From Streptomyces sp. GS7 (GTDB lineage Bacteria; Actinomycetota; Actinomycetes; Streptomycetales; Streptomycetaceae), in assembly GCF_009834125.1 (NCBI RefSeq), contig NZ_CP047146.1, forward strand, positions 8,524,501 through 8,588,500: a stretch of DNA of 64,000 nt, in the 5' to 3' direction. This document shows, piece after piece, positions 27,992 through 36,768 of this stretch. The translations under genes and the position numbers were made by a program. The notes below the pieces were generated by a model. It saw only the letters and a program-made list of their open reading frames with translations. It was not told the origin of the DNA and made no database searches. Numbering within the stretch: position 1 is the first letter of the stretch; every line of letters begins with the position of its first letter.

Positions 27992-28579
27992 CTAGGCGGC
28001 AGCGGGGGCAAACTCCGTCTTCGCCACGCCCGTGTCCTCCAACGGGAATTCCCTGGAGACGAAGGTGGGCTCGATCTGTCGCTCCTCCGGGGCGAGGAGG
28101 TACGAGAACATCAGCAGGAACTGACTGTGCGTGGCGCCTTCGGCGTGCGGCAGGTGGTCCCGGACGAAACTGGAGAGCAACCCGTATCCGGGCGACCGCA
28201 CCACGGGGTCCATCGCCGCCCCGTAGGCCGCCGAGCGGATCCGGACCTCCGAGACCGCGTCGAACAGGGCCTTGGGGGAACGGTTGCGGGCGTTCCAGGC
28301 CAGCGCGTACCAGGGCCGGTCACGGGTGATCGGGACGTCCTGCCACTCGCCGGGCTTGCCGTCGACGATGTCCCGGTAGAGCAGATGGTTGTCCTTGACT
28401 CCCGGATTCGGCCCGAAGAAGCGCCAGTTCGGGGTCGGTATTCCCAACCTCCCCTTCTTGAGGAGCTTGTCGAAGCGCTGCTCGGGCACCTGTGCCACAG
28501 CCGTCGCGACGAGCCAGGCGGCGAGTGAAACCGTGACGGCGGCTGTCTTCACGCGCTCCGTGTTCACGCGCACGATCAC
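27992..28579 (-). CDS. Membrane-anchored partner protein of the linaridin-type cluster
   Basis: 195 residues from GTG 28579, overlapping the hydrolase stop by 4 bp (GTGA), so the two are co-translated. One membrane helix at about 12-30 ('TAAVTVSLAAWLVATAVAQV') and then a domain that should face outside. The motif 'IPTPNWRFFGPNPGVKDNHL' followed by a 'DGKPGEWQDV' turn resembles the lumenal 'W-x-x-F-x-P-x-P' segment of HTTM family proteins, which is missing from the membrane protein encoded downstream. I infer it is a separated domain working with that protein. In cypemycin-type clusters part of CypH may correspond, but I could not check this. Confidence 0.65.
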   Translation of the reverse strand: MIVRVNTERVKTAAVTVSLAAWLVATAVAQVPEQRFDKLLKKGRLGIPTPNWRFFGPNPGVKDNHLLYRDIVDGKPGEWQDVPITRDRPWYALAWNARNRSPKALFDAVSEVRIRSAAYGAAMDPVVRSPGYGLLSSFVRDHLPHAEGATHSQFLLMFSYLLAPEERQIEPTFVSREFPLEDTGVAKTEFAPAAA

Positions 28580-29595
28580 GTCAGCTCCTTTTCACGTTCC
28601 TCGGCATTCCCGGCGACCGGGCCGTTCTTGGCGGACTGCTGCTGTTCCGAGCCGGTCCGTTCGGTCGGCGGTTCGCCGGCGATCACCTCCGCCACCTGCT
28701 CGGCGTGCGGCTTGATGGAGAGCAGCGACTCGTGGTCGGCACCGTCGACGAAGTGGTGCCGGGACCTCGTCGACAGGGCGGCCAGCCGGGTCTGGACGAT
28801 GTGGTGCGCGGCGTTGTCGCCCTGGTTGTTCTCCGCGGTGACCACGGTCAGCGGAACGTCCAGTTCGGTCAGTTCCGGATAGGTCATCGCGTCCCGGTAG
28901 TCCCGGAACGTCAGCGCCCAGGTGCGGGGGTGCGCCAGGAACGACGTGTAGAGACGGTTGATTTCGGGGCGGTAGGTCTTGTGCTGGTTCAGGGCGGGGC
29001 TGAAGACCGAGAGGCCCGTCACCGCCCACACCTGCTCCATGAGCATCGACTGGTGGGACCAGCGGTCCATGTCGGAGCGGCGGCTGCTGCGCAGGTGGTT
29101 CACCTCGGTGGCGTCGATCATGACCACCGCGGTCACGCCCTCCGTCGCCCCTGGGTGGCGCGACGCGTAGGCGGCGATCAGGTATCCGCCGAGGGAGTGC
29201 CCGGCCAGCACCAGCGGAAGGTCGGCGACATACGTTTCACGCAGCTCCTGCACCAGCGCGAAATGATGCTCCAGACCGTAGCGAGGTGACGGCGTGCTGA
29301 GCCCGTATCCGGGCCGGTTGTACCGCACATACCCCATGTCTTCGGGGAGTGCGTCGCAGACCCAGTCCCAGTATTCATGGGGCATGCCCAGTCCGTTTTC
29401 CAGCAGGACCATGCGCCGGGCGTGCGGAGGAATATTGACGTCAACCTCTACGAGGCTGCCATCCGGCCTCTCGTGCATCATATAGCGACGCGCGCGTTCG
29501 CGTTTACCTGTGAATCGCGTTACCGCACCGGCCAGAAGGCTTACGCCGGCGATCCCAGCGATTCCCACGGCGAACTGGCGCTCCAGAGACGCCAC
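28576..29595 (-). CDS. Alpha/beta hydrolase of the linaridin-type cluster (LinH/CypH-like)
   Basis: 339 residues from GTG 29595, directly after a GGGGGAGGG site; ATG 29643 would add 16 residues. An N-terminal helix 'FAVGIAGIAGVSLLAGAV' (9-26) anchors it. The hydrolase domain has oxyanion 'LLENGLGMPHEYWDWV', nucleophile 'LAGHSLGGYLIAAYA' (Ser134) and general base His288 in 'DGADHESLL'. In linaridin clusters an alpha/beta-hydrolase-like protein (CypH type) is one of the signature enzymes. From memory it has been linked to dehydration or epimerisation, and I treat this as unverified. It is the first gene of a coupled pair and has the shared 40-bp element 41 bp upstream. Confidence 0.78.
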   Translation of the reverse strand: MASLERQFAVGIAGIAGVSLLAGAVTRFTGKRERARRYMMHERPDGSLVEVDVNIPPHARRMVLLENGLGMPHEYWDWVCDALPEDMGYVRYNRPGYGLSTPSPRYGLEHHFALVQELRETYVADLPLVLAGHSLGGYLIAAYASRHPGATEGVTAVVMIDATEVNHLRSSRRSDMDRWSHQSMLMEQVWAVTGLSVFSPALNQHKTYRPEINRLYTSFLAHPRTWALTFRDYRDAMTYPELTELDVPLTVVTAENNQGDNAAHHIVQTRLAALSTRSRHHFVDGADHESLLSIKPHAEQVAEVIAGEPPTERTGSEQQQSAKNGPVAGNAEEREKELT

Positions 29596-29635
29596 ATTCC
29601 CTCCCCCGTGATTTCCAGTGGCTGATGTCCAGAAC

Positions 29636-29675
29636 ACTAACACCCGCCGCCCCGTTAAAATAATGAGTTAGTTGA
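29636..29675 (-). promoter_or_regulatory. 40-bp element shared with the exporter promoter, copy 1
   Basis: On the minus strand it starts TCAACTAACTCATTA and ends GGGTGTTAGT. The 34626-34664 copy upstream of the ABC exporter has the same outer blocks, TCAACTAAC and TGTTAG, with similar spacing and a common CGGCG core. It lies 41 bp upstream of the hydrolase start and overlaps the last codons of the helix-turn-helix gene. Confidence 0.65.
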
Positions 29676-30015
29676 CTCTTCGCTCCGGACGAATCTTTCC
29701 GCGCGGCATGGGCACGCGACTGGGGATACCCCGCCCAAACTTCCGGAGTTCCATGTACAGCTCGCCTATCGTGGCCTTCAACATGGCGTTTTCCTGGGTC
29801 AACTCAGCTATCCGGGATGCCTCCTCGGAGTCCCTTCCACTCTCGCCGGCCAGGCCGTTGCGAGCCCCCTCAATAAACTGTCGGCGCCAGTTTGATACTG
29901 ACTGTTCGGAGACTCCAGCTTCACGCGCGGCCTCTGCCGCGGTCAGTTGGCCACTCATGACTCTGACCAGGAGACCGAGTTTCTTGTCTGCGGGCAAAAT
30001 CGGTGGACGTCCCAC
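29668..30015 (-). CDS. IS3-OrfA-like helix-turn-helix protein
   Basis: 115 residues from GTG 30015, with AAGGGGG about 6 nt upstream. 'GRPPILPADKKLGLLVRVMS' opens a transposase_8/IS3 OrfA-type helix-turn-helix ('AAEAAREAGVSEQSVSNWRR'), then a leucine-zipper-like helix 'ELTQENAMLKATIGELYMEL'. No OrfB (DDE integrase) follows and no terminal inverted repeats are visible, so this is not an intact insertion sequence. Third positions are less GC-rich than in the neighbours. It could be a relic or a small regulator recruited by the cluster, since it sits in the operon just ahead of the hydrolase gene. Confidence 0.75.
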   Translation of the reverse strand: MGRPPILPADKKLGLLVRVMSGQLTAAEAAREAGVSEQSVSNWRRQFIEGARNGLAGESGRDSEEASRIAELTQENAMLKATIGELYMELRKFGRGIPSRVPMPRGKIRPERRVN

Positions 30016-31132
30016 GTGGAACCCCCTTCTACGATCCGCGTTCCGGTGTGCCGTACTCAGGGTGTGACGTAGCAACAGATGAACAGGGCGACCGTTTTTC
30101 GCTGTGGCGAGTGCCGTCCCGGCCCGTGGGCCTCGCACTCCAGTCCGGCCGCGCGGGCATGATCGTGGGCATCATCCGGGGTGGTCGGCCGGGTGAATGC
30201 GGTTCCCACCCGGATGGTGCCGGTGGTCAACGTTCCAGGATCGGCTGCTTGTTGCGCAGCTCGGTGACCAGGCTGCCGCCGGGGGCGGGAAGCCGGCCAC
30301 TCACCGGTCGGCCTGTTGGTCGTTCCTCGGGAACATGCCGGAACGACGAGGTCGCGCCGGCGCGGGACGTCAGCCCGCAGCGGGATTCCGAGGTGTGGTT
30401 ACGTATGCCCCCGAGGACGAATGCAATGGTTCTCGCCCCGGGCGCGGAATGGGCGGCCGGCAGACCCTTCACGGTCTCCGTGGTACGTCTGCCGCCAGGA
30501 AACTGGCGGTCGCGCCGGCCTTCGAACTTCCACCCACAGCCAATGTCTTCTCCCCCGTTTTCCACACGTGCTCCCTCGTTTTGTCCCCACTGTCGAACCC
30601 GACGGGAACGCCGTGAAGCAGAAGAGCCGGAACGAGGCAAGACGCCGTTACCAGAAACGACGCCATACGCCAATACAGCTGCGCAGAAGAATCACAGCCG
30701 CCTGCCTGGTGGGTCAGACCAGCAGGTCCTATCGATCCAGTGGTATCGCCTCAACGGAGTGTGGGGAACTTCACGTTTATGCCGTGTCAGTCCATCATAT
30801 ACGCCGGCACGGATACCAGTGAATAGTACACAGCGACACGAAGGCGCCCAGCTGTCGCCGCCCGGGGCCGGACGGCCGACAGGTGTCCGAAATTGGTTGA
30901 CTGCGGCCCCTTTGTGCCCAGCGCTCGCGGGCCGCATCGGCTTTCCGGGTCGCGTTTCCTTTACCTGACCCGGACCGCGACCCGCACCCAACCCTCCGGC
31001 GTTGCCTAGACCTTTGCCTATTCTTAGCGGCCGGATTACCGGCGCGCCGACCGAGAAGCCGCCCCCACCCGCACCGGCTCGAACCGACGACGACAAAGAA
31101 TGGAACCGGCGCTTTGGCGCGGCAGCCCGCAT
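30016..31132. other. 1.1-kb gap inside the RiPP island without a supported gene
   Basis: Open frames here have unconvincing translations, and base composition is lower in GC than in the flanks. A minus-strand frame ending at 30227 closes with 'GGSLVTELRNKQPILER', which reads like the true C-terminus of a protein, but its upstream part does not look real, so a decayed gene is possible. The promoter for the helix-turn-helix/hydrolase unit must lie at the 30016 end. No second precursor peptide was found. Confidence 0.5.
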
Positions 31133-32599
31133 TTAAATAACGGCAGCCTTCGGTGACAGCACGGGTACGTTACGTATATCGAAACGGTGCCGTAGTGCGG
31201 AAATCGCGGCCAGATAGCCGGACATGCCGTGCACGCTGGGCCCCGGCGGGGTGGCCGAGGAGCACAGGAACACTCCGGGCAGCGGTGTGCGGTAGGGGTC
31301 GACGTGGGGCACGGGCCGCGCGATGCTCTGGTACAGCGTCATCGCACCCGAACCGATGTCCCCGCCCACGTAGTTGGGGTTGTAGGTCTCGTACGCGGCG
31401 GCGGGCACGGAGCGGTGGGCGACGACCGTGTCCCCGAACCCCGGGGCGTAGCGCTCGATGCGGGCGCGCACCAGGTCGTAGGGGTCGGTGGGATCGCCGT
31501 TCGGCACATGGGCGTAGGCCCACACGGGGCGCTTCCCGGGCAGCGCACGTCCCGGATCGGTCACCGCGGGGTCCACGAGCAGGACGAACGGCTCCCTGGT
31601 CCGTACCCCGCGTGCGTTCCTCGTCTCCTGGCGCACCATCTCGGCATGCGTGCCGCCCAGATGCACCGTCCCGGCGCGGCCCACCGCGGGATCGGCCCAG
31701 GGGATCGGCTCGGAGACCAGGAAGTCGACCTTGGCGGCGCCGGGACCGTAGCGGAACCGCGCGAGGGCGCGCGCGTAGGAGCGGGGCAGCCGTTCGCCCG
31801 CGAGGGCCAGGAAGCCCTTGGGGCTGGTGTCCAGCAACACCGCCCGCGCGCCGCCCAGTTGCGCCAGGTCCGTCACCGCGTGCCCGGTGTGGAAGACGCC
31901 GCCGTGCGCGGTGATGTCCTGGGCCATCGCCTCCGCGATACGGGCGCTGCCGCCGCGCGGCAGCGGCCACCCCGTCCCGTGCGCCAGGTGGCCGAGCAGC
32001 ATGGCCACCGCGCCGGCCGCGAGACTCGGCAGCCTGCCGACCGCGTGCGCGGCGACGCCGGTGAGCAGGGCCGCCGCCTCCTCGCCCTGGAAGCGTGCCG
32101 CGCCGAGCCCGGTGCCGTGGACGGCCACCCTGCCGGCCAGGAGCAGGGCGGCGGCGGGATCCCGCGGCAGGCTGCGCTGCCCGCCGAGGATCAGCTCGAC
32201 GACGGCTTCGCTGTGCTCCAGAAGCGGGCGCATCAGCCGCCGCCAGCGCGGGCCGTCGGGGCCCAGGTGCGCGCAGGTGTCCGCCAGCGAGCGGTAGGCC
32301 AGGGCGGCCCGGCCCCCGTCCAGCGGGTGGGCGTAGCTGATCTCGGGGTGCAGCAGCTCGACCCCGCGGGCCGCCAGGTCGAACGCGCGGAAGAACGGGG
32401 AGGCGGCGGCCATGGGATGGACGGCGGAGCAGATGTCGTGGACCACGCCGCTGTCGAAGAGCGGCGCGGTGCGCAGCCCGCCGCCGATGGTCTCGGCTGC
32501 CTCGTGGAGTTCGACCTTCAGGCCGGCTCGGGCCAGGACCACACCGGCCGCCAGGCCGTTGGGGCCGGTGCCGACGATGGCCACGTCCGTGCTGCTCAC
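31133..32599 (-). CDS. Phytoene-desaturase-like FAD oxidoreductase of the RiPP island
   Basis: 488 residues from GTG 32599 (GAGGAG 5 nt upstream), overlapping the exporter stop in a GTGA. Rossmann FAD-binding start 'DVAIVGTGPNGLAAGVVLAR', followed by 'ETIGGGLRT', as in CrtI/amine-oxidase-like flavoproteins. The C-terminal FAD motif is 'PGVFLCSSATPPGPSVHGMS'. Such enzymes desaturate or isomerise carbon-carbon bonds. In type-B linaridin clusters I recall a flavoprotein of this kind, but its reaction is not known to me. Its coupling to the peptide exporter ties it to the same product. Confidence 0.85.
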   Translation of the reverse strand: MSSTDVAIVGTGPNGLAAGVVLARAGLKVELHEAAETIGGGLRTAPLFDSGVVHDICSAVHPMAAASPFFRAFDLAARGVELLHPEISYAHPLDGGRAALAYRSLADTCAHLGPDGPRWRRLMRPLLEHSEAVVELILGGQRSLPRDPAAALLLAGRVAVHGTGLGAARFQGEEAAALLTGVAAHAVGRLPSLAAGAVAMLLGHLAHGTGWPLPRGGSARIAEAMAQDITAHGGVFHTGHAVTDLAQLGGARAVLLDTSPKGFLALAGERLPRSYARALARFRYGPGAAKVDFLVSEPIPWADPAVGRAGTVHLGGTHAEMVRQETRNARGVRTREPFVLLVDPAVTDPGRALPGKRPVWAYAHVPNGDPTDPYDLVRARIERYAPGFGDTVVAHRSVPAAAYETYNPNYVGGDIGSGAMTLYQSIARPVPHVDPYRTPLPGVFLCSSATPPGPSVHGMSGYLAAISALRHRFDIRNVPVLSPKAAVI

Positions 32600-34530
32600 C
32601 ACTGCTCCTCGATCCTGATGGGCCGAAGCCGCACCGTCTGCTCGTTGAGGCCGCCCCATTGGGGCCAGCCGAGCGCGGACGCCAGCGGACCCGCCCCCGG
32701 CTCCCCGCGCACCCAGTCGGTCGCCGTGGCGACGGGCGCGGACCCGGCGTGCAGTTGGGAGCCCGCCAGCCGCCGGTACAGCTCGTCGTGCTCCATCAGG
32801 TCCTGGTGCACGCCGGTGGCGCGGACCCGGCCGCCTTCCAGCACCACGATCTTCTCGGCGTCGACCACCGTGGAGATGCGGTGGGCGATGGCGATGACCG
32901 CGCACTGCTGGGACACCCGGCGCAGCACGTCGCGGAAGTCCCGCTCCGAGTCGGAGTCCAGGTTGGAGGTCGCCTCGTCCAGCAGCATGACCGCGGGCTT
33001 CTGGAGCAACGTACGGGCGATGCACAGGCGTTGGCGCTGCCCGCCGGACAGTCCGCTGCCCTGGTCGCCGAGTTCGGTGTCGAGTCCCTTCGGGAGACCG
33101 GCGACCACCGAGGTGAGGCCGGCCATCTCCACCGCCTCCCAGATGTCGTCCTCGGCGGCGTGCGGATGGGCGTAGGTCAGGTTCTCCCGGACCGTGCCGC
33201 GCATGGTCGCGCTGTCCTGCTGGACGTAGCCGACCAGCCCGCGGACGGTGTCGAGCGGCAGCGTCTCGATGTTCTTCCCGCCGATCAGGATGACGCCGCC
33301 GTCGAGCGCGTAGAAGCGCTCGATGAGCTGGAACATGCTGGTCTTGCCCGCGCCCGAGGGCCCGACCACCGCCGTCAGCCCGCGCGCCGGCACGGTGAGC
33401 GAGATGCCGTGGAGGACCTGCGTCCGCTCCCCCTCCTCGCCCCGCCGGTAGCCGAACCGCACGTCGTGGAACTCGACCGCCGGCACGTGCAGGGCCAGCG
33501 GCCCGACGGGCGCGCCGCCGGACGCCTCCTCCGCCCCGTTGCCCTCCTGGGGCATGCGGGCCAGCTCGTCGACCCGCTGGATGGCGGCCCGGCCCTGGAT
33601 GAACTGGCCTATCCCCATGAAGAACGTCACCAGCGGCGACACCAGCTGGAAGAGGTACATGATGAACGTGGTCAGGTCGGCCATCTTCATCTCGCCGCGG
33701 GCCACCCAGGCCATTCCGGCACCGACGACGACGGCCAGCGCGCCCTGCGTACCGACGTTCATGGACGGTGTGAACAGGGCGTTGTAGGCGTTGACCCGGA
33801 TACCCGAACGCCGCGCCCGCTCGGCCAGCTTGCCGATGCGGGCGGTCTCCCGCGTCTCGGCGCGCGACGCCTTGACGGTGGGCAGCGCGGCGAGCACGCG
33901 CTGTACGGCGGTGCCGAACTGGCCGGTGTCGTCCCGGTTTTGGAGGGCCACCCTGCGCAGCTTGCGCGCGATGGAGAGCGAGATGAGGCTGGCGGCGCCG
34001 AGGCAGCCGATGGTGATGAGCATCAGCCGCACGTCGATGAGGAACATCAGCACCACGCCGCCGATCACGGTGGCACCGCTGATGATCAGCTGGGCGAGGC
34101 TCTGCGAGAGGGCGATCTTCACCAGTGAGGTGTCGGTGACCGTGCGGGTGAGGATGTCGCCCTGGGGCCGCTTCCCGAATTCCGTGAGGTCGGCGCGGAG
34201 CAGCCGTCCGGTCAGCAGCTGGCGGACGTCGTAGACGATGTTCTCCCCGGCCCGCCCGATGACGTACGCCTGGAGCGAGGAGAAGACCGCGCCCACGCAG
34301 AAGAGGGTGACGAGCCGGACGATCGGGAAGGCCAGCGATTCGCCCTTGCCCGCCGCCTCGATCAGTTTTCCGATGGACCACGGTTGGGTGAGCGAGGCGC
34401 CCACGCCCAGCAGGCCCAGCAGCACACCCGTGACGAGCAGTCTGGTGTGTTGTCTGACGACGCTAGAGACCGATCCGGCGCCGTGTCCGGTCCTGCTACT
34501 CAGGCTTGCGTGGCCGGCATGACTCGCCAT
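32596..34530 (-). CDS. ABC exporter (fused permease-ATPase), probable peptide exporter
   Basis: 644 residues from ATG 34530, 5-6 nt after GGGGGGAG; ATG/GTG upstream to 34560 gives 10 more. The N-terminal half is a type I exporter membrane domain (about six helices, from 'HTRLLVTGVLLGLLGVGASL'), the C-terminal half an ATPase: Walker A 'VVGPSGAGKTSMFQLI', signature 'LSGGQRQRLCIARTL', Walker B 'AVMLLDEATSNLDSDSE' and His switch 'CAVIAIAHRIST'. No C39 peptidase domain precedes it, so it does not cleave the leader itself. Presumably it exports the matured peptide as a homodimer. First gene of the exporter-flavoprotein unit. Confidence 0.9.
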   Translation of the reverse strand: MASHAGHASLSSRTGHGAGSVSSVVRQHTRLLVTGVLLGLLGVGASLTQPWSIGKLIEAAGKGESLAFPIVRLVTLFCVGAVFSSLQAYVIGRAGENIVYDVRQLLTGRLLRADLTEFGKRPQGDILTRTVTDTSLVKIALSQSLAQLIISGATVIGGVVLMFLIDVRLMLITIGCLGAASLISLSIARKLRRVALQNRDDTGQFGTAVQRVLAALPTVKASRAETRETARIGKLAERARRSGIRVNAYNALFTPSMNVGTQGALAVVVGAGMAWVARGEMKMADLTTFIMYLFQLVSPLVTFFMGIGQFIQGRAAIQRVDELARMPQEGNGAEEASGGAPVGPLALHVPAVEFHDVRFGYRRGEEGERTQVLHGISLTVPARGLTAVVGPSGAGKTSMFQLIERFYALDGGVILIGGKNIETLPLDTVRGLVGYVQQDSATMRGTVRENLTYAHPHAAEDDIWEAVEMAGLTSVVAGLPKGLDTELGDQGSGLSGGQRQRLCIARTLLQKPAVMLLDEATSNLDSDSERDFRDVLRRVSQQCAVIAIAHRISTVVDAEKIVVLEGGRVRATGVHQDLMEHDELYRRLAGSQLHAGSAPVATATDWVRGEPGAGPLASALGWPQWGGLNEQTVRLRPIRIEEQW

Positions 34531-34995
34531 GAGTGCTCCCCCCGTATTGACGACGGTCACGGCGCGTGCGCGACCAGGAGAACAGCCCTGTCTTATCAGG
34601 GACTGTCGTCGTCAAGATGTTCGAAGCTAACACGCCGTCCGGCGTCAAGTTATGGGTTAGTTGAGGCACCGGAAGACGGCCCCGCCGATCACTGGCGGGC
34701 GGCTGGGGCCGCGTCAGTTAACTCGTCTCTTCTTTACTTGGCGCAGGTCCCGGGGGGGAGCCCGGGAAGGGCGGCCGTGGCGCCGCCGGGCGCCGAACGC
34801 CATGAAGGTAGCGCCCACCGCATCGGCTGACAAGACCGTTCCGACGCGGTGCGGAAAACCCGGATAGGAATTGCCGGCGGCCCCTCGCATTCCCCGGACC
34901 GCCATAGGCGGAACACAGCCCATATCCACGGACCATATCCCCCGTGGCTTTACCGGAATGGATGGGGAATTCGTCGACGGCCGCCGGGTGTTGCC
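34531..34995. other. Non-coding stretch upstream of the exporter gene
   Basis: 465 bp between the exporter start and the ThrE-type gene stop. It holds the second copy of the shared 40-bp element and otherwise no frame with convincing coding character. It includes the exporter's promoter and leader. Confidence 0.55.
34626..34664 (-). promoter_or_regulatory. 40-bp element shared with the hydrolase promoter, copy 2
   Basis: On the minus strand: TCAACTAACCCATAA, then TTGACGCCGGACGGCG, then TGTTAG. Matches the 29636-29675 copy with a one-base length difference. It lies about 95 bp upstream of the exporter start. Candidate operator or sigma-factor site controlling both halves of the island. Confidence 0.65.
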
Positions 34996-36768
34996 CTAGA
35001 AACCGCGGGTCCGCTTGGCCGCCCGGCGGCCCGCGCCCGCCTCCGTGATGCCCGGCGCCCGCAGGAACAGCCGCGCGACCTCGCTTCCCAGGTTGACCCC
35101 GACGGCGATCGCCAGCGCCAGCGAGGCGGCCCGGATCAGCGACGAGATGCCCTCCAGCAGATTGCCCTGGGCGAAGTTGAGCAGCCCGAAGTACGTCGCG
35201 CTACCGGGGAGCAGCGGGCCGATCGCCGCGGTGACGTACGGCAGCGCCGAGGCGTAGCGGTACCGGGAGAGCAGCTGGCCGAAGAGGCCGACGAGCCCGG
35301 CGGCGATGGCTGTGGACGGTACGGCGTTGAAGCCGGCGGTCACGTTCAGCGCCCCGTACACGACCCAGGCGACCCCGCCGTTTATCGTCGCGAACGCGAC
35401 GGTGTGCCGCTCCTGTTGGAGCAGCACACAGAACGCCAGCGCCAGCAGCATGGACGCGACGGTCTGCACCAGCGGATCGTTGAACAGCCCCAGCGCCTGC
35501 TCGGGGTTGAGCCGCTTGAGGCCGGGGTCGATCTGGAGCCCGATGTAGAGCACCGACAGCACGCCGACGACGATGCCGACGATCAGGTAGCCGACCTCCA
35601 ACAGCCGGGCGGCGGCGGTGATGTAGTAACCCGTCAGCCCGTCCTGCACACCGGCGACCAGCGCCCGCCCCGGGATCAGCGCGAACAGCCCACCGGTGAT
35701 CACCGCGGACGCCTGCACGTTGGAGTGCGCCAGGCCGAACGCGAGCCCTATCGCCGCCGGCGGCATCGCCGCACACACGAACTGGTAGAACTCCGGGAGC
35801 CCGCGCCCGGACGCCAGCCACGCCAGCCGGTCGCCGAGCATCGAGCCCACCGCCGCCGCCGCGAACACCAGCGCCCCGCCGCCGACCAGCATGCTCGCCG
35901 CGCCGGAGAGCAGCCCGGAGGCCAGCGTCAGCGCCCAGCTCGGGTACGGGTGGCGGTTCCGCCGGATCTCGGCCAGACCGCGGTACGCCTCCTCCAGGGT
36001 GATGCCCTCGGAGGTGATCTCGTCGACCAGCCGGAACACCGCGGACAGCCGGTTGTAGTCGACCCCGCGCCGCCGCACCGTCCGGCTGGCGGTGACCGGG
36101 TCGTCGACCAGCGACGGCTGGTACGAGATCGACAGCAGCGTGAACGTGACGGTCGGCTCGACCCGCTCCAGGCCGTACGCGTGCGCCACGCCGAACATGG
36201 CCGCCTCGACGTCCTCCGCGCCCTCGCCGCCCGCCAGCAGGATCTCGCCGATACGCAGCGTCAGGTCGAGCACGCGGGGAACGGCGGGGCCGCCGGTCTC
36301 GTCTTCGGCGCGCTCCACCCGCTCGGGCACCGGCCGCTCGTGGATCGGCATCCGGAGCATCGTGCGCATCCGGTCCTGCCACGGCGCCTCCTTGGTGAGG
36401 CTGAGGACCGGGATGCCGTGCGGCGGGGTGAACGCCAGACCGCCGGCCACGGTGCCCGGCAGCGGGGTCTGCCCGGTGGTGCTCCCGGGCGGCGCGAACG
36501 CCGACCCCTCCTGCTCGGCCGGCGCCTCCGGGCGCAGGCCCTCGGGCAGCGCGAACTCGGAGGTGGGGTGCTCCTCTTCGGGCGTCGGCGGCAGCGGCAC
36601 GCCCAGCGGTGGCGTGAAGGCGCTGTGCGCCTCGTCCGACTGCGGTTTGCGCTCCTCGGGAAGGCCGGCCGGCTCCGAGGTCCCAGGGTCACCGGTACCG
36701 CCGCCCCTGCCCGCGCCGGTGCTGTTGCCGCTGCTGCCGCGCTGCCCGCGCGGTGGGTCCGACACCAC
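34996..36768 (-). CDS. Threonine/serine exporter (ThrE family)
   Basis: 590 residues. About 170 N-terminal residues are disordered (Pro/Glu/Gly-rich), then the ThrE domain starts at 'RVLDLTLRIGEILLAGGEGA' with 'DVEAAMFGVAHAYGLERVEP'. About ten membrane helices follow in two blocks, including 'WALTLASGLLSGAASMLVGG' and 'PSTAIAAGLVGLFGQLLSRY'. Fused two-part architecture (DUF1212 plus ThrE_2) as in Corynebacterium ThrE, which exports L-threonine and L-serine by proton motive force. The gene is outside the RiPP island by function, although co-oriented. Confidence 0.9.
   Translation of the reverse strand: MVSDPPRGQRGSSGNSTGAGRGGGTGDPGTSEPAGLPEERKPQSDEAHSAFTPPLGVPLPPTPEEEHPTSEFALPEGLRPEAPAEQEGSAFAPPGSTTGQTPLPGTVAGGLAFTPPHGIPVLSLTKEAPWQDRMRTMLRMPIHERPVPERVERAEDETGGPAVPRVLDLTLRIGEILLAGGEGAEDVEAAMFGVAHAYGLERVEPTVTFTLLSISYQPSLVDDPVTASRTVRRRGVDYNRLSAVFRLVDEITSEGITLEEAYRGLAEIRRNRHPYPSWALTLASGLLSGAASMLVGGGALVFAAAAVGSMLGDRLAWLASGRGLPEFYQFVCAAMPPAAIGLAFGLAHSNVQASAVITGGLFALIPGRALVAGVQDGLTGYYITAAARLLEVGYLIVGIVVGVLSVLYIGLQIDPGLKRLNPEQALGLFNDPLVQTVASMLLALAFCVLLQQERHTVAFATINGGVAWVVYGALNVTAGFNAVPSTAIAAGLVGLFGQLLSRYRYASALPYVTAAIGPLLPGSATYFGLLNFAQGNLLEGISSLIRAASLALAIAVGVNLGSEVARLFLRAPGITEAGAGRRAAKRTRGF

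Noticed and set aside
29668-30015. Intact IS3-type insertion sequence
   Set aside because: No OrfB, no terminal inverted repeats and no target duplication were found around the OrfA-like gene.
30003-30968. Plus-strand 321-residue frame in the RiPP island gap
   Set aside because: Arg/Pro/Ser-rich with no domain, no ribosome site, and antisense to the start of the OrfA-like gene.
31133-34381. A 1082-residue frame joining the flavoprotein to sequence overlapping the exporter gene
   Set aside because: The first 590 residues are an Arg/Pro-rich shadow of the ABC exporter in another frame; real flavoprotein sequence begins at GTG 32599.
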